This document shows positions 1 to 8,571 of a DNA stretch of 64,000 bases, piece by piece. Within the stretch, counting starts at the first letter, position 1, and every line of letters starts with the position of its first letter. The stretch is from Pseudoflavitalea rhizosphaerae. GTDB lineage: Bacteria > Bacteroidota > Bacteroidia > Chitinophagales > Chitinophagaceae. The notes beneath the pieces are model-generated. The model saw nothing but the letters and a program-made list of their open reading frames with translations. It did no database searches and was not told where the DNA came from. The position numbers and the translations under genes are program-made. The stretch lies in assembly GCF_003991355.1 (NCBI RefSeq), contig NZ_RCSU01000017.1:62001-126000 (forward strand), in the 5' to 3' direction.

Positions 1-62
1 GCATGCGAATCATGAACAAATGTAGCTTTGTATTCCTTAATAAACTTTACGAATTTCGAAAA

Positions 63-503
63 ATGATGATAAAACTACCGGCCAGTGTGTCTTTCCATTT
101 CGCTGAAAAAGTGTCCCTTACAAACCGGACGCAATTGAAAGATTTCATAATCAACATCTTCAAAAGGGAAAAGAAGAAGCTGGCTGATCTGAGTTTTGTA
201 TTCTGTTCCGATTCCTATCTCCTGCAGATAAATAAGCAATATCTCAAGCATAACTATTACACAGACATCATCACTTTCGATCTTTCTGTTGAACCCGGCC
301 TGATTTCCGGAGAGATTTATATCAGCGTTGACCGCGTGAAAGATAATGCTCAGAATTTCAATGCCTCATTTAAAGAGGAATTACACCGGGTAATCTTTCA
401 TGGGGCACTCCATTTGTGCGGGTATAAAGACAAAACTGAGGCTGAAGAGATTCTGATGCGGAAGATGGAAGACAAATATCTGAAGCTTTACTTCGACAAG
501 TAA
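63..503 (+). CDS. ybeY: YbeY endoribonuclease (rRNA maturation factor)
   Basis: YbeY is a metal-dependent single-strand endoribonuclease acting in 16S rRNA 3' maturation and ribosome quality control in the cytoplasm. The C-terminal half carries the family motif FHGALHLCGYKD with the two zinc-ligand histidines; the third ligand, usually His in GYDH, is Lys here (GYKDK), which I believe is common in Bacteroidota members. An in-frame ATG exists at position 3, but the extra 20 residues do not look like YbeY, and the two Met codons at 63 and 66 followed by IKLPASVSFHF give about 146 residues, normal for the family. It is followed by a 1-kb non-coding gap, so it ends its transcription unit. Function is confident; the exact start is uncertain. 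Confidence 0.93.
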   Translation: MMIKLPASVSFHFAEKVSLTNRTQLKDFIINIFKREKKKLADLSFVFCSDSYLLQINKQYLKHNYYTDIITFDLSVEPGLISGEIYISVDRVKDNAQNFNASFKEELHRVIFHGALHLCGYKDKTEAEEILMRKMEDKYLKLYFDK

Positions 504-894
504 GGTATTTAAATCTTCCCAACAAATCCACTTATCAAACTACCACTGGATCAATCCCAGACCAAACTCAGTTACATAGCTGTCTTCTACTCCTATCACT
601 ATAGCTTCTTAATGGAATTATCTTTCTGAAACCTGATACCTGTTTCACCCAGTTCAATACTTGCAGAAATTGTATAATCGAGGAAAGAAAGGCGGATTCA
701 ACACTAAGGATTGATTAGGGCAATATGAGGTTATAAGGTCAATCTGCCTTGCTCAAAGATTCAACTTACCACCCATTTAAATCAAACTTTCCTTTAGCTC
801 CTGGAACAGATCTCACCTCTTTACCTCTTTTTTATATATTAGACTACACTTAACCCGGAAAGAATTTGATTACCAAAGCTGTTTTCACAATGAA

Positions 895-912
895 CCGTTC
901 CACGTGGAACGG
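895..912. promoter_or_regulatory. ParB-site-like palindrome (parS candidate)
   Basis: CCGTTCCACGTGGAACGG is a perfect 18-bp palindrome containing GTTCCACGTGGAAC, the core of the bacterial chromosomal parS consensus (TGTTNCACGTGNAACA). It sits in a non-coding region near mnmG, where parS sites often cluster close to origins. No parA or parB is in the window, so the assignment rests on the motif and context only. Confidence 0.6.
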
Positions 913-1506
913 AGAACTTATGAAGAAACAAATCCCTTTTCATCTTAAGCACTCAAAATAAAACCAAAGCCCTAACTATAGAATTCCATCTCCTACCCCC
1001 GGTTTCTATAATCAACCTTACTACCTCCTATGAATCTTACCTTAAATTTTGACAACCAATGTCTATAAACACATACACGATTAACCTAACTGGGAGCCCT
1101 TTGGTCAAAAAGAGATGCGCTAAAAGGTAACTTGGCCTGTTTATACCCATAACCAAGCAAATGAATAAATCGAGGATCTATTCTAATAATTATCACTCTA
1201 ATATAATACCCAGCATCTTTATATGACATAAGCTAACCACACAATCTTCAAATCTTCCTCAAAGGAAAACAAAGCCTGGAGAAGATTAGATTAACAAATT
1301 GAAATAATTAGATAAAGAGAAATTTCATAAGCCAAAACCTGGTTTTAATAATACTCCTATCGTCTCCTTAGAAAACAACTTCACCCATTGGTCTCCAAAG
1401 GGAATATCAAAAACCTCTTTTTGCTTATTAGCAAATTAAACATCGCAATAATTGGATTATCCAGTGACTCACTCCCTACCATTCTAAATTCATAACATCA
1501 TAAAAT

Positions 1507-1523
1507 GTTTCCACGTGGAACAC
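1507..1523. promoter_or_regulatory. Second parS-like site just upstream of mnmG
   Basis: The sequence GTTTCCACGTGGAACAC shares the 12-bp palindromic core TTCCACGTGGAA with the site at 895-912 but its flanks are imperfect. It ends 40 bp before the mnmG start codon, so binding here could also affect mnmG transcription. Weaker than the first site on its own; recurrence of the core within 600 bp is what makes it worth listing. Confidence 0.45.
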
Positions 1524-1562
1524 TTTATTCCCACTTCCATTTCATTCATTTAATTTTGCACC

Positions 1563-3425
1563 ATGATATTTCCTAATTATGATGTTATTGTGGTTGGTGC
1601 AGGACATGCAGGATGTGAAGCCGCAGCTGCTGCTGCAAACCTGGGATCAAAGGTCCTACTGATCACCATGAATATGCAGGTGATAGCCCAGATGAGCTGT
1701 AACCCCGCAATGGGAGGCATTGCAAAAGGACAAATCGTTCGGGAGATCGATGCCCTTGGAGGATACTCAGGTATAGTCACAGATCTAAGCATGATCCAGT
1801 TCCGGATGCTGAATAGATCCAAAGGTCCTGCTATGTGGAGCCCCAGAACACAGAACGACAGAATGCTTTTCGCTGCTACCTGGAGAGAGAGACTGGAACA
1901 AACAAAAAATGTAGATTTCTACCAGGATATGGTCAAATCCATCATTATCAAGGATGGAAGAGCAGCAGGTGTGGTTACAGGTCTTGGTCATTCCATCAAT
2001 TCTAAGGCAGTCGTTGTTACCAGTGGAACCTTTCTGAATGGCATCATCCATATTGGAGAAAAGCAATTTGGAGGAGGCAGGGTAGCAGAAAAAGCCGCAA
2101 CAGGTATCACCGAACAGCTCGTGGAACTGGGCTTTGAAAGTGATCGCTTGAAAACCGGAACACCACCCCGGGTTGATGGCAGGTCCCTCGATTACTCAAA
2201 AATGGAAGAACAAAAAGGAGATGATGAGATCACAGGATTCTCCTACACCAATACACCTAAACCCAACAGACAGATCAGTTGCTGGATAACTTACACAAAT
2301 CAGAAAGTACATGATCTTCTCAAAACTGGATTCGACAGGTCCCCCATGTACACCGGAAGGATCGAAGGAACAGGCCCCAGGTACTGTCCAAGTATCGAAG
2401 ACAAGATCAACCGCTTTGCCGAAAGGGAAAGACACCAGTTGTTTGTAGAACCCGAAGGCTGGAACACAGTTGAAATCTATGTGAATGGCTTCTCAACATC
2501 CCTTCCCGAAGAAGTACAGTATGAAGCATTGAAACAAGTAGCAGGATTTGAGAATGTAAGGATCTTCAGACCCGGATATGCTATCGAATATGATTACTTC
2601 CCCCCTACCCAGCTTACTCACTCCCTCGAAACCAAACTCATCGGTAATCTATTTTTTGCCGGACAGATTAACGGAACTACTGGGTATGAAGAAGCTGCTT
2701 GTCAGGGTTTAATGGCGGGAATCAACGCACACCAAAAAACAAGGGAACTGGATCCACTCATCCTCAAAAGAAGCGATGCTTACATTGGCGTATTGATCGA
2801 TGATCTTATCAGTAAAGGAACAGAAGAACCTTATCGCATGTTTACATCCCGTGCAGAATTCAGAACATTGCTTCGTCAGGACAATGCTGATCTCCGGTTA
2901 ACTGAACTCAGTTATCGTATGGGTCTCGCATCCCAGGAAAGAATGGATGCAGTGATCGCAAAAAGAAATGGCACTGAAAAGATCAAACAACTGATGAAGG
3001 AAATATCAGTTGATCCTTTGGAAGCCGACAGTTTCCTGGCAAAATACAATTCGGCCCCGATGCCGCACAAAAACAAATCCATCCAGTTATTGCTACGGCC
3101 AAATATCGGGTTGAAAGAAATGATCGAAGAACTTCCCTCACTAGCTCCGTTAAAAGGGTTTTCTTCTGAAATCATTGAGCAGGCAGAGATCCAGATCAAA
3201 TACGATGTTTATATCGAGAAAGAAAAAGAGATCGTAAAAAAGATGAGCTCACTGGAAGACCTCATGATCCCGGACAATTTCGACTATGACCGTGTAGCAG
3301 CACTGAGCAACGAAGCATTACAAAAATTCAAGAAAATAAAACCAAGAACATTAGGACAAGCAAGTCGCATCAGCGGAGTAAATCCAAGTGATGTGCAAAT
3401 CCTGATGGTGTATATGGGAAGATAA
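1563..3425 (+). CDS. mnmG: tRNA U34 carboxymethylaminomethyl-modification enzyme MnmG (GidA)
   Basis: MnmG is the FAD-binding partner of MnmE; the complex installs the cmnm5 group on wobble U34 of several tRNAs using methylene-THF and glycine. The N-terminus has the dinucleotide-binding motif VVGAGHAGCEAA (about residues 10-21), followed by the family blocks SCNPAMGGIAKG and TGTPPRVDGRS, and a helical C-terminal tRNA-binding domain. At 620 residues it is full length. The ATG at 1563 starts exactly at the FAD-binding strand. It is isolated: a 1-kb gap upstream and a convergent msrC 3 bp downstream. mnmG often lies near bacterial origins, in line with DnaA boxes from about 4.1 kb onward. Confidence 0.98.
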   Translation: MIFPNYDVIVVGAGHAGCEAAAAAANLGSKVLLITMNMQVIAQMSCNPAMGGIAKGQIVREIDALGGYSGIVTDLSMIQFRMLNRSKGPAMWSPRTQNDRMLFAATWRERLEQTKNVDFYQDMVKSIIIKDGRAAGVVTGLGHSINSKAVVVTSGTFLNGIIHIGEKQFGGGRVAEKAATGITEQLVELGFESDRLKTGTPPRVDGRSLDYSKMEEQKGDDEITGFSYTNTPKPNRQISCWITYTNQKVHDLLKTGFDRSPMYTGRIEGTGPRYCPSIEDKINRFAERERHQLFVEPEGWNTVEIYVNGFSTSLPEEVQYEALKQVAGFENVRIFRPGYAIEYDYFPPTQLTHSLETKLIGNLFFAGQINGTTGYEEAACQGLMAGINAHQKTRELDPLILKRSDAYIGVLIDDLISKGTEEPYRMFTSRAEFRTLLRQDNADLRLTELSYRMGLASQERMDAVIAKRNGTEKIKQLMKEISVDPLEADSFLAKYNSAPMPHKNKSIQLLLRPNIGLKEMIEELPSLAPLKGFSSEIIEQAEIQIKYDVYIEKEKEIVKKMSSLEDLMIPDNFDYDRVAALSNEALQKFKKIKPRTLGQASRISGVNPSDVQILMVYMGR

Positions 3426-3428
3426 ATT

Positions 3429-3905
3429 TTATGGCCAGTTGATCAGCGACAAAATCTCTTCCAGATAAAGCTGGTCTACTGAGTTGAATTCGTTCAGGGC
3501 TGTACTGTCAACATCCAGTACGGCCTTTACTTTTTTATCGCGAATGATCGGAATAACAATTTCAGACCTTGATAAACTACTGCAGGCAATATGTCCTGGA
3601 AATTCTTCCACATCAGGAACTATCAACGTTGTAGCTTCTTTCCACGCAGTTCCACAAACTCCTTTTCCATAACGGATACGTGTACACGCAATTGGTCCCT
3701 GAAACGGACCGAGCACCAACTCTTCGTCACGTACGATATAGAATCCAACCCATAACCATCCAAACTGCTCTTTTAACGCACCGGCAATATTCGCCAGGTT
3801 TGCGATAAGATCTTCTTCACCTTCCAGCAAAGCTTTTACCTGTGGAACAAGAGATAAATATTGCTCTTGCTTTGACCCCGTTGCAATGTGCAAATCTTCC
3901 GCCAT
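3429..3905 (-). CDS. msrC: GAF-domain free methionine-(R)-sulfoxide reductase
   Basis: A 158-residue single GAF-domain protein of the fRMsr type, which reduces free methionine-(R)-sulfoxide in the cytoplasm with thioredoxin as electron donor. The three cysteines of the family are present: Cys74 (IACTRI), Cys84 (GKGVCGTAW) and Cys108 (PGHIACSS), as is the block SEIVIPI. Length is normal. It runs convergent to mnmG with only 3 bp between stop codons and lies downstream of nadA on the same strand across a 265-bp gap with DnaA-box-like sequences, so it probably has its own promoter. A generic GAF protein is unlikely given the conserved cysteines. Confidence 0.9.
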   Translation of the reverse strand: MAEDLHIATGSKQEQYLSLVPQVKALLEGEEDLIANLANIAGALKEQFGWLWVGFYIVRDEELVLGPFQGPIACTRIRYGKGVCGTAWKEATTLIVPDVEEFPGHIACSSLSRSEIVIPIIRDKKVKAVLDVDSTALNEFNSVDQLYLEEILSLINWP

Positions 3906-4170
3906 CGAAATAAAATTAAAAGATCAATCATCAATAAAGTCTACAAATTTAATAGACTTATTAACACATTTTTCGTCATCAAACAAAAAACGACAAAAAC
4001 AGCTCAAATTTCCACGATCATATTCACAAATGTCCAAGTACCCAATTCACTACTTTGACTTCCTGAAACAGTCCTCAAAATTCCCCGGGGACCTATCCAC
4101 ATACTTTAGGTTAATCCCGAAAATTCAAAAACATAAACGGGCTTATCCACAACTTTCGAACAGAAACGGT
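3906..4170. promoter_or_regulatory. msrC-nadA intergenic region with DnaA-box-like sites
   Basis: This 265-bp region holds a perfect TTATCCACA at 4143-4151, a one-mismatch CTATCCACA at 4093-4101 and a one-mismatch ATATTCACA at 4020-4028, all in the plus orientation. The left part (about 3910-3975) is strongly AT-rich. It also has to contain the msrC promoter. It may be an outlying part of the candidate origin described at 5182-5757, since nadA is the only gene between them. Confidence 0.5.
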
Positions 4171-5181
4171 CTACAACCCGTACCTGGCGCTGATTTCAAG
4201 CATCCTGTCGATCGGTTTACGAGCTGCCTGGCGAAGAACTTCATCCATTTTGATCTCAGGAAGCTCATATTTCATACACAGATACAATTTCTCTAATGTA
4301 TTCAACTTCATGTGCGGACAATCATTGCAGGCACAGCCGTTATCCGGTGGCGCGGGAATGAAAGTCTTATCAGGAGACGATTTCTGCATCTGGTGCAGGA
4401 TACCTGTTTCCGTAACAACGATGAACTCTTTAGCCGGATCATCCTGTGAAAACTTCAGCAGCCCCGTGGTAGATCCGATATAGTCCGCCACTTTTAGCAC
4501 ATGCTCTTCACACTCAGGATGCGCAATGATCTTAGCTTCCGGGTGACGTACTTTCAGTTTCATGATCTTTTCCAGGCTGAAGATCTCATGCACCATACAG
4601 GCTCCATCCCACAGCACCATATCGCGACCTGTCTTCTTAACCAGGTACGAACCAAGATTTTTGTCAGGTGCAAAAATGATTTTCTGATCAGGCGGCAGGC
4701 TTTCCACGATTTGTTTTGCGTTGGAGGAAGTGCAGATGATATCGCTAAGCGCCTTGATGTCTGCCGTGCAGTTGATGTATGAGATCACCAGGTGATCGGG
4801 GTGTTGCTCTTTGAATTTCTTGAAAGCAGCTGGTGGTGCACTGTCAGCAAGTGAGCAACCTGCTTTCAGATCTGGCAGCAGCACTTTCTTGTGCGGGTTG
4901 AGGATCTTTGCAGTCTCCGCCATGAAATGCACGCCTGCAAAAACGATGATGTCTGCATCTGTCTTTTCCGCTTTTTGCGCCAGGCCAAGGCTATCCCCGA
5001 TATAGTCCGCCACATCCTGGATATCCGCTTCCTGGTAGTAGTGCGCGAGAACAATGGCGTTTTTCTCTTTTTTCAATTTTTCGATCTCGTTAAAAAGATC
5101 CAGTTGCGGATCCACTTCCAGGTCCAAAAATCCTTTCGTTTCAACTTTTTCCTTTGCAACGCCAATGTTGATATCTGCCAT
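4171..5181 (-). CDS. nadA: Quinolinate synthase A
   Basis: NadA condenses iminoaspartate with dihydroxyacetone phosphate to quinolinate, a step of de novo NAD synthesis, using a [4Fe-4S] cluster. The three cluster cysteines are visible in their usual contexts: [20 protein letters not shown] and the C-terminal [11 protein letters not shown]. Repeated domain signatures such as [20 protein letters not shown] are intact. At 336 residues it is normal length. No nadB or nadC lies nearby in the window. Its start faces the DnaA-box-rich region, so its promoter lies within or beside the candidate origin. Confidence 0.97.
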   Translation of the reverse strand: MADINIGVAKEKVETKGFLDLEVDPQLDLFNEIEKLKKEKNAIVLAHYYQEADIQDVADYIGDSLGLAQKAEKTDADIIVFAGVHFMAETAKILNPHKKVLLPDLKAGCSLADSAPPAAFKKFKEQHPDHLVISYINCTADIKALSDIICTSSNAKQIVESLPPDQKIIFAPDKNLGSYLVKKTGRDMVLWDGACMVHEIFSLEKIMKLKVRHPEAKIIAHPECEEHVLKVADYIGSTTGLLKFSQDDPAKEFIVVTETGILHQMQKSSPDKTFIPAPPDNGCACNDCPHMKLNTLEKLYLCMKYELPEIKMDEVLRQAARKPIDRMLEISARYGL

Positions 5182-5757
5182 AGTATTCTATATTAATTAA
5201 TTATTTTTATAAAAACCTATTACTATTACGGCTGTGGATTCGTGGATAAATCCTGAGCGCAAAATTTTGGTAAAGTTACAACAACGCCTTTATCCACAGT
5301 TATCCACAATTCATTAACAGTCAGGAAGCTCGGTCTGTTCTGCATTTTTCATCTTTTTCCACTTCTGTGGACTAAAATAGGCCCCGGATAAAAACATCGT
5401 TCTGAATATCACATTTTTCTGTTAGTTGGTGTGGAATAACTCGGGGTTTATTTACACCTCCCGGAATTATCGCCGGCCCTTCGAAACTTATCCGCCAGGA
5501 ATCCCCGGATGGGGATGTGCAAAAACCGGGGTTATCCACATGAAATAGTGGTTATTAACGAAGCGCTGGGGGAACTGTTTTCACGGCCTGTTTCACAAAT
5601 CTTCAATTTTCAAAAATTTTCGCCGGCTCCGCCGGAATGTGAATTAGATCAAACCCGCTGGTGATGCCGCATTTACGGTTTTTTCCACAGTTTGTTCATA
5701 AATGTATTTCCCTTATTTTTGCCATCCGTTTCAAAAACCGTACGGACTTATATCACT
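5182..5757. other. Candidate chromosomal replication origin (DnaA-box cluster)
   Basis: The gap between divergent nadA and the peptidylprolyl isomerase gene holds three perfect TTATCCACA boxes in plus orientation (5290-5298, 5300-5308, 5532-5540); the first two start 10 bp apart, one helical turn. Near-matches: CGTGGATAA at 5241-5249 and TTTTCCACA at 5681-5689, plus weaker ones at about 5233, 5366 and 5430. A strongly AT-rich stretch (about 5186-5225) could be the unwinding element. A fourth perfect box lies at 4143-4151. A 9-mer is expected about once per 130 kb counting both strands, so this density is not chance. Genes on both sides point outward. Identification as oriC is inference; a DnaA-regulated promoter region is the alternative. 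Confidence 0.6.
5691..5721 (+). promoter_or_regulatory. Bacteroidota-type promoter for the PpiD-like gene
   Basis: TTTG at 5691-5694 and TATTTTTG at 5714-5721 match the -33 and -7 elements of the Bacteroidota sigma-ABfr consensus (TTTG, 17-23 bp, TAnnTTTG) with 19 bp spacing. The predicted start of transcription is near 5728, about 30 nt before the ATG at 5758. This supports the downstream ATG over the in-frame ATG at 5692, which would lie upstream of the transcript. Confidence 0.6.
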
Positions 5758-7899
5758 ATGTCAGTCATTCAAACTATCCGCGACAAAGCCGCGTGGATCA
5801 TCATCGCTGCGATTGCGTTAGCCCTTATCGCCTTTATTGTACAGGATGCCTTCCAGGGAAGAGGAGGCGGTATGTTCGGCGGTTCCTCAGACGTTATAGG
5901 TAAAGTGAATGGTAAGAAGATAGATGCGTATGAATTTGATGCCCGCTACAAAGCTGCGGAACAAAACTACCAGGCGCAGAACTATTCTGTTGACGAACGT
6001 CTCCGTGGTCAGATCCGTGAAAGCCTCTGGAATGAATACGTGGAAGACGCTATCCTCGGAAATGAATTTGAAAAAATCGGCTTCGCCGAAATCGGAAAAG
6101 ACGAGCGTGGTGATATCCTTTACGGTGAAAATCCCCCACAAATGCTGCGTCAGCAATTCACCGATCCAAAGACCGGTGCTTATGATGCAAACACTGCCTA
6201 TCAAACCATCAACCAACTTAAAAAGAACACTCCGCAATTTAACAGCTTCTACGGAGAGTTCCTCCCCGCTCTGGAAAAAGCCAGAATGAAAGAGAAATTT
6301 GTTTCACTGATCAGTAACAGTGCTTACACTCCAAAATGGCTGGTGGAAAAAATGAATACAGAGAACAGCCAGGTTTCCAATATCTCGTACGTGAACATTC
6401 CTTACTCTTCTGTTGGCGATTCTGCTATCAGGGTTACCGATGAAGATGTAAGACAATATGTAAACGAAAATAAAGAAGCCTACCAGCAGGAAGAAGCAAG
6501 AGGTATAGAATATGTTATGTTCGATGCTGCCCCTACCGCAGCCGACAGCGCTGTTTCCTATGAGGGAGTTGCCAGCGTGAAGAATGAATTTGCTGCAATT
6601 CCTGAGAAAGACGTAGAATCTTTCCTGCTCCGCAATAACAGCGAGCTTCCTTATTTTAATGGATATGTACTCGGCAGCAATATGAAAGTGTCCAATGCAG
6701 ATTCCATCAAGCAACTCGGCGAAGGACAGGTGTTTGGACCCTATCTCGATGGCAGCAATTACACCATCGCCAAAATGATCGGACGCAGGGCAATCCCTGA
6801 TACTGTAAAGGTGAGACATATCCTTGTTAAGATCGCGGATCCCCAGGCCGGACAGGTAAGAACAGACAGCGCCGCCAAATTCCTGATAGATAGCATCACT
6901 ACTGCCATCCGCAATGGCGCCAGCTTCGATAGCATGGTGGTGAAGTACTCTGACGATATGGGCAGCAAAGAAACACAAGGCGAGTACACATTTGAATCCA
7001 ACAAATTCGGACAACTCAGCAGGGAATTCGCGGAAGTTGCTTTCTACGGAAATGCAGGCGACAAAAAAACTGTAAAAGTGGAAAACTCTTCTTACAGCGG
7101 ATACCATTATATAGAAGTGCTCAACCAGAAAAATATCGGCACCGGTTTCAAAATTGCCTATCTCAGCCACCCCATCATCGCCAGCGCTGAAACAGTGAAT
7201 GGCGCATCAACTGCGGCCGCTCAGTTTGCACTAGACAGCAAAGACAAAAAATCTTTCGATGAGAATGCCAAAAAACAGAACCTGAACAAATATCCTGCAA
7301 TGGACATCAAGCCTCTCGAAAGCGGCATCCCCGGACTGGGCGATAATCGCGAACTGGTGACCTGGATGTTCAGAACTGCAAAAGTTGGACAGGTTGCTGA
7401 GCGTTACTATCAGATCGGTGATAAATTCATCGTTCCCGTTCTTGTAGCTGCTTATGAAAAAGGCAACATGTCTGTAGACCGCGCAAGACCACTGGTTGAA
7501 TACAAGATCCGCAACAAAAAGAAAGCAGACGAGATCGTTAAGAAAGTTGGCGGCGCCAATACGCTCGATGGAATCAGCAAAGCAGTTAACCAGCCTGTCT
7601 TGAAAGCAGACAGCATCTCTTACGCAAGTCCTTTCGTTCCAAATGTTGGTAACGAGCCGAAACTGATCGGGGCTGCCTTCTGTAAGAAGTTCCAGACAGC
7701 GGTGTCTACTCCTGTTGTTGGTGAGATCGGGGTTTTCTATCTGAAAATAGATAACCTCGGCGCACAACCGAACCCCAACTTCGATGTGAAGCAAATGCAG
7801 ACGATGATGAACCAGCAGCAGAGAATGGTTGGCATGCGTGTGATCGAAGCCATGAAGAAATCAGCAGATATCAAAGACTACCGTATCAACTTCTTCTAA
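5758..7899 (+). CDS. Periplasmic peptidylprolyl isomerase, PpiD/SurA type
   Basis: A 713-residue membrane-anchored folding chaperone and cis-trans prolyl isomerase for exported proteins. The start chosen is ATG 5758 (MSVIQTIRDKAAW), giving one N-terminal membrane anchor at about residues 12-31, as in PpiD; the in-frame upstream ATG at 5692 lies before the predicted transcription start. A SurA_N-like chaperone region follows (roughly 35-230), then a parvulin domain near residues 345-450 beginning VKVRHILVKIADP, and a C-terminal region with a second degenerate chaperone part. It ends with a strong intrinsic terminator. The gene is the first outward-reading one right of the candidate origin. PpiD topology is clear; the exact E. 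coli equivalence is not, so no symbol is assigned. Confidence 0.88.
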   Translation: MSVIQTIRDKAAWIIIAAIALALIAFIVQDAFQGRGGGMFGGSSDVIGKVNGKKIDAYEFDARYKAAEQNYQAQNYSVDERLRGQIRESLWNEYVEDAILGNEFEKIGFAEIGKDERGDILYGENPPQMLRQQFTDPKTGAYDANTAYQTINQLKKNTPQFNSFYGEFLPALEKARMKEKFVSLISNSAYTPKWLVEKMNTENSQVSNISYVNIPYSSVGDSAIRVTDEDVRQYVNENKEAYQQEEARGIEYVMFDAAPTAADSAVSYEGVASVKNEFAAIPEKDVESFLLRNNSELPYFNGYVLGSNMKVSNADSIKQLGEGQVFGPYLDGSNYTIAKMIGRRAIPDTVKVRHILVKIADPQAGQVRTDSAAKFLIDSITTAIRNGASFDSMVVKYSDDMGSKETQGEYTFESNKFGQLSREFAEVAFYGNAGDKKTVKVENSSYSGYHYIEVLNQKNIGTGFKIAYLSHPIIASAETVNGASTAAAQFALDSKDKKSFDENAKKQNLNKYPAMDIKPLESGIPGLGDNRELVTWMFRTAKVGQVAERYYQIGDKFIVPVLVAAYEKGNMSVDRARPLVEYKIRNKKKADEIVKKVGGANTLDGISKAVNQPVLKADSISYASPFVPNVGNEPKLIGAAFCKKFQTAVSTPVVGEIGVFYLKIDNLGAQPNPNFDVKQMQTMMNQQQRMVGMRVIEAMKKSADIKDYRINFF

Positions 7900-7927
7900 C
7901 TGATAGAAACGGTTTTGAAAAATACAG

Positions 7928-7957
7928 GCGGCTCCCTAAAAAGGAGCCGCTTTTTTT
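7928..7957 (+). terminator. Intrinsic terminator of the PpiD-like gene
   Basis: GCGGCTCC pairs with GGAGCCGC across a 7-nt loop and is followed by seven T residues. It lies 28 bp after the stop codon. Confidence 0.93.
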
Positions 7958-7982
7958 GGCAACTATTTCATCCTTACCTTTG
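7955..7982 (+). promoter_or_regulatory. Possible promoter for the DUF2480 gene
   Basis: TTTG at 7955-7958 and TACCTTTG at 7975-7982 resemble the Bacteroidota -33/-7 elements. The spacing of 16 bp is slightly short, and the -33 element overlaps the T-tract of the preceding terminator. It would start transcripts near 7989, 17 nt before ATG 8006. Confidence 0.4.
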
Positions 7983-8005
7983 TTATACAAGTGAAATTAC
8001 CCGGC

Positions 8006-8512
8006 ATGAGTGAAGAGATCATCAATAAAATAGCGCAAAGCGGCCTGATCACATTGGACCTGGAAGATTATTTTCCGAAGGAACCCATTGTAGTATTCGA
8101 TTTGAAGGACCACCTGTTCATGGGCATGATCCTTAAGGAGAAGGATTTCAGGACCGCCCTGCAGGAAACAGACTGGAGCGTTTACCAGGGTAAACTGGTA
8201 GCTGTAACCTGTTCTGCGGATGCTATCATTCCCATGTGGGCCTACATGCTGGTGGCCACTTACCTCACACCGGTAGCAGCCGGTGTTGTATTCGGAGACG
8301 CCACCTCCGCCACCCAACAATTCCTGGTTCAAAGGATAGCAGCAATACCTGCTGCCGAATTCGCCGATAAACGTATCGTTGTAAAAGGATGTGGAGACAA
8401 AACCATCGGTGAAGCGGCCTATCTCACCATTACCATGCTTCTGCGGCCTGTGGCCAAGAGCATCATGTATGGCGAGCCCTGCAGTACTGTTCCTATCTTC
8501 AAGAATAAATGA
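8006..8512 (+). CDS. DUF2480 family protein
   Basis: A 168-residue soluble protein of a family (DUF2480) that I know almost only from Bacteroidota and whose function is unknown. The start MSEEIINKIAQSGL at 8006 is preferred because an in-frame ATG is present there and the five residues before it (from 7991) look like leader. No signal peptide or membrane segment is visible; the middle part (IPMWAYMLVATYLTP) is hydrophobic but amphipathic. It is a single-gene unit between a promoter-like sequence and its own terminator, just ahead of cydA. Family assignment is from recognition of the sequence pattern. Confidence 0.8.
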   Translation: MSEEIINKIAQSGLITLDLEDYFPKEPIVVFDLKDHLFMGMILKEKDFRTALQETDWSVYQGKLVAVTCSADAIIPMWAYMLVATYLTPVAAGVVFGDATSATQQFLVQRIAAIPAAEFADKRIVVKGCGDKTIGEAAYLTITMLLRPVAKSIMYGEPCSTVPIFKNK

Positions 8513-8516
8513 TAGT

Positions 8517-8546
8517 AAAGCCGATGCCATCCGCATCGGCTTTTTT
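8517..8546 (+). terminator. Intrinsic terminator after the DUF2480 gene
   Basis: AAAGCCGATGC pairs with GCATCGGCTTT around a short loop, followed by a run of T. It separates this gene from cydA. Confidence 0.9.
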
Positions 8547-8571
8547 GTGCACGTATTAAACTGCTTTCGAT

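Larger units (their letters stand above)
504..1562. other. 1.06-kb AT-rich non-coding region upstream of mnmG
   Basis: No convincing reading frame is present on either strand and base composition is clearly more AT-rich than the flanking genes. It contains an 18-bp perfect palindrome at 895-912 and a related site at 1507-1523, listed separately. A modest inverted repeat pairs about 688-697 with 746-755 (AAGGCGGATT against AATCTGCCTT). I see no tRNA, no rRNA and no clear promoter. Together with the DnaA boxes 3 kb to the right this may belong to a replication or segregation region; otherwise it is unexplained. Confidence 0.6.

Noticed and set aside
5692-5757. Upstream in-frame ATG of the PpiD-like gene
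   Set aside because: It coincides with the -33 promoter element, and the 22 added residues spoil the N-terminal membrane-anchor topology.
6304-7170. 288-residue open frame antisense to the PpiD-like gene
   Set aside because: Shadow of a certain gene; composition is typical of reverse-strand reading.
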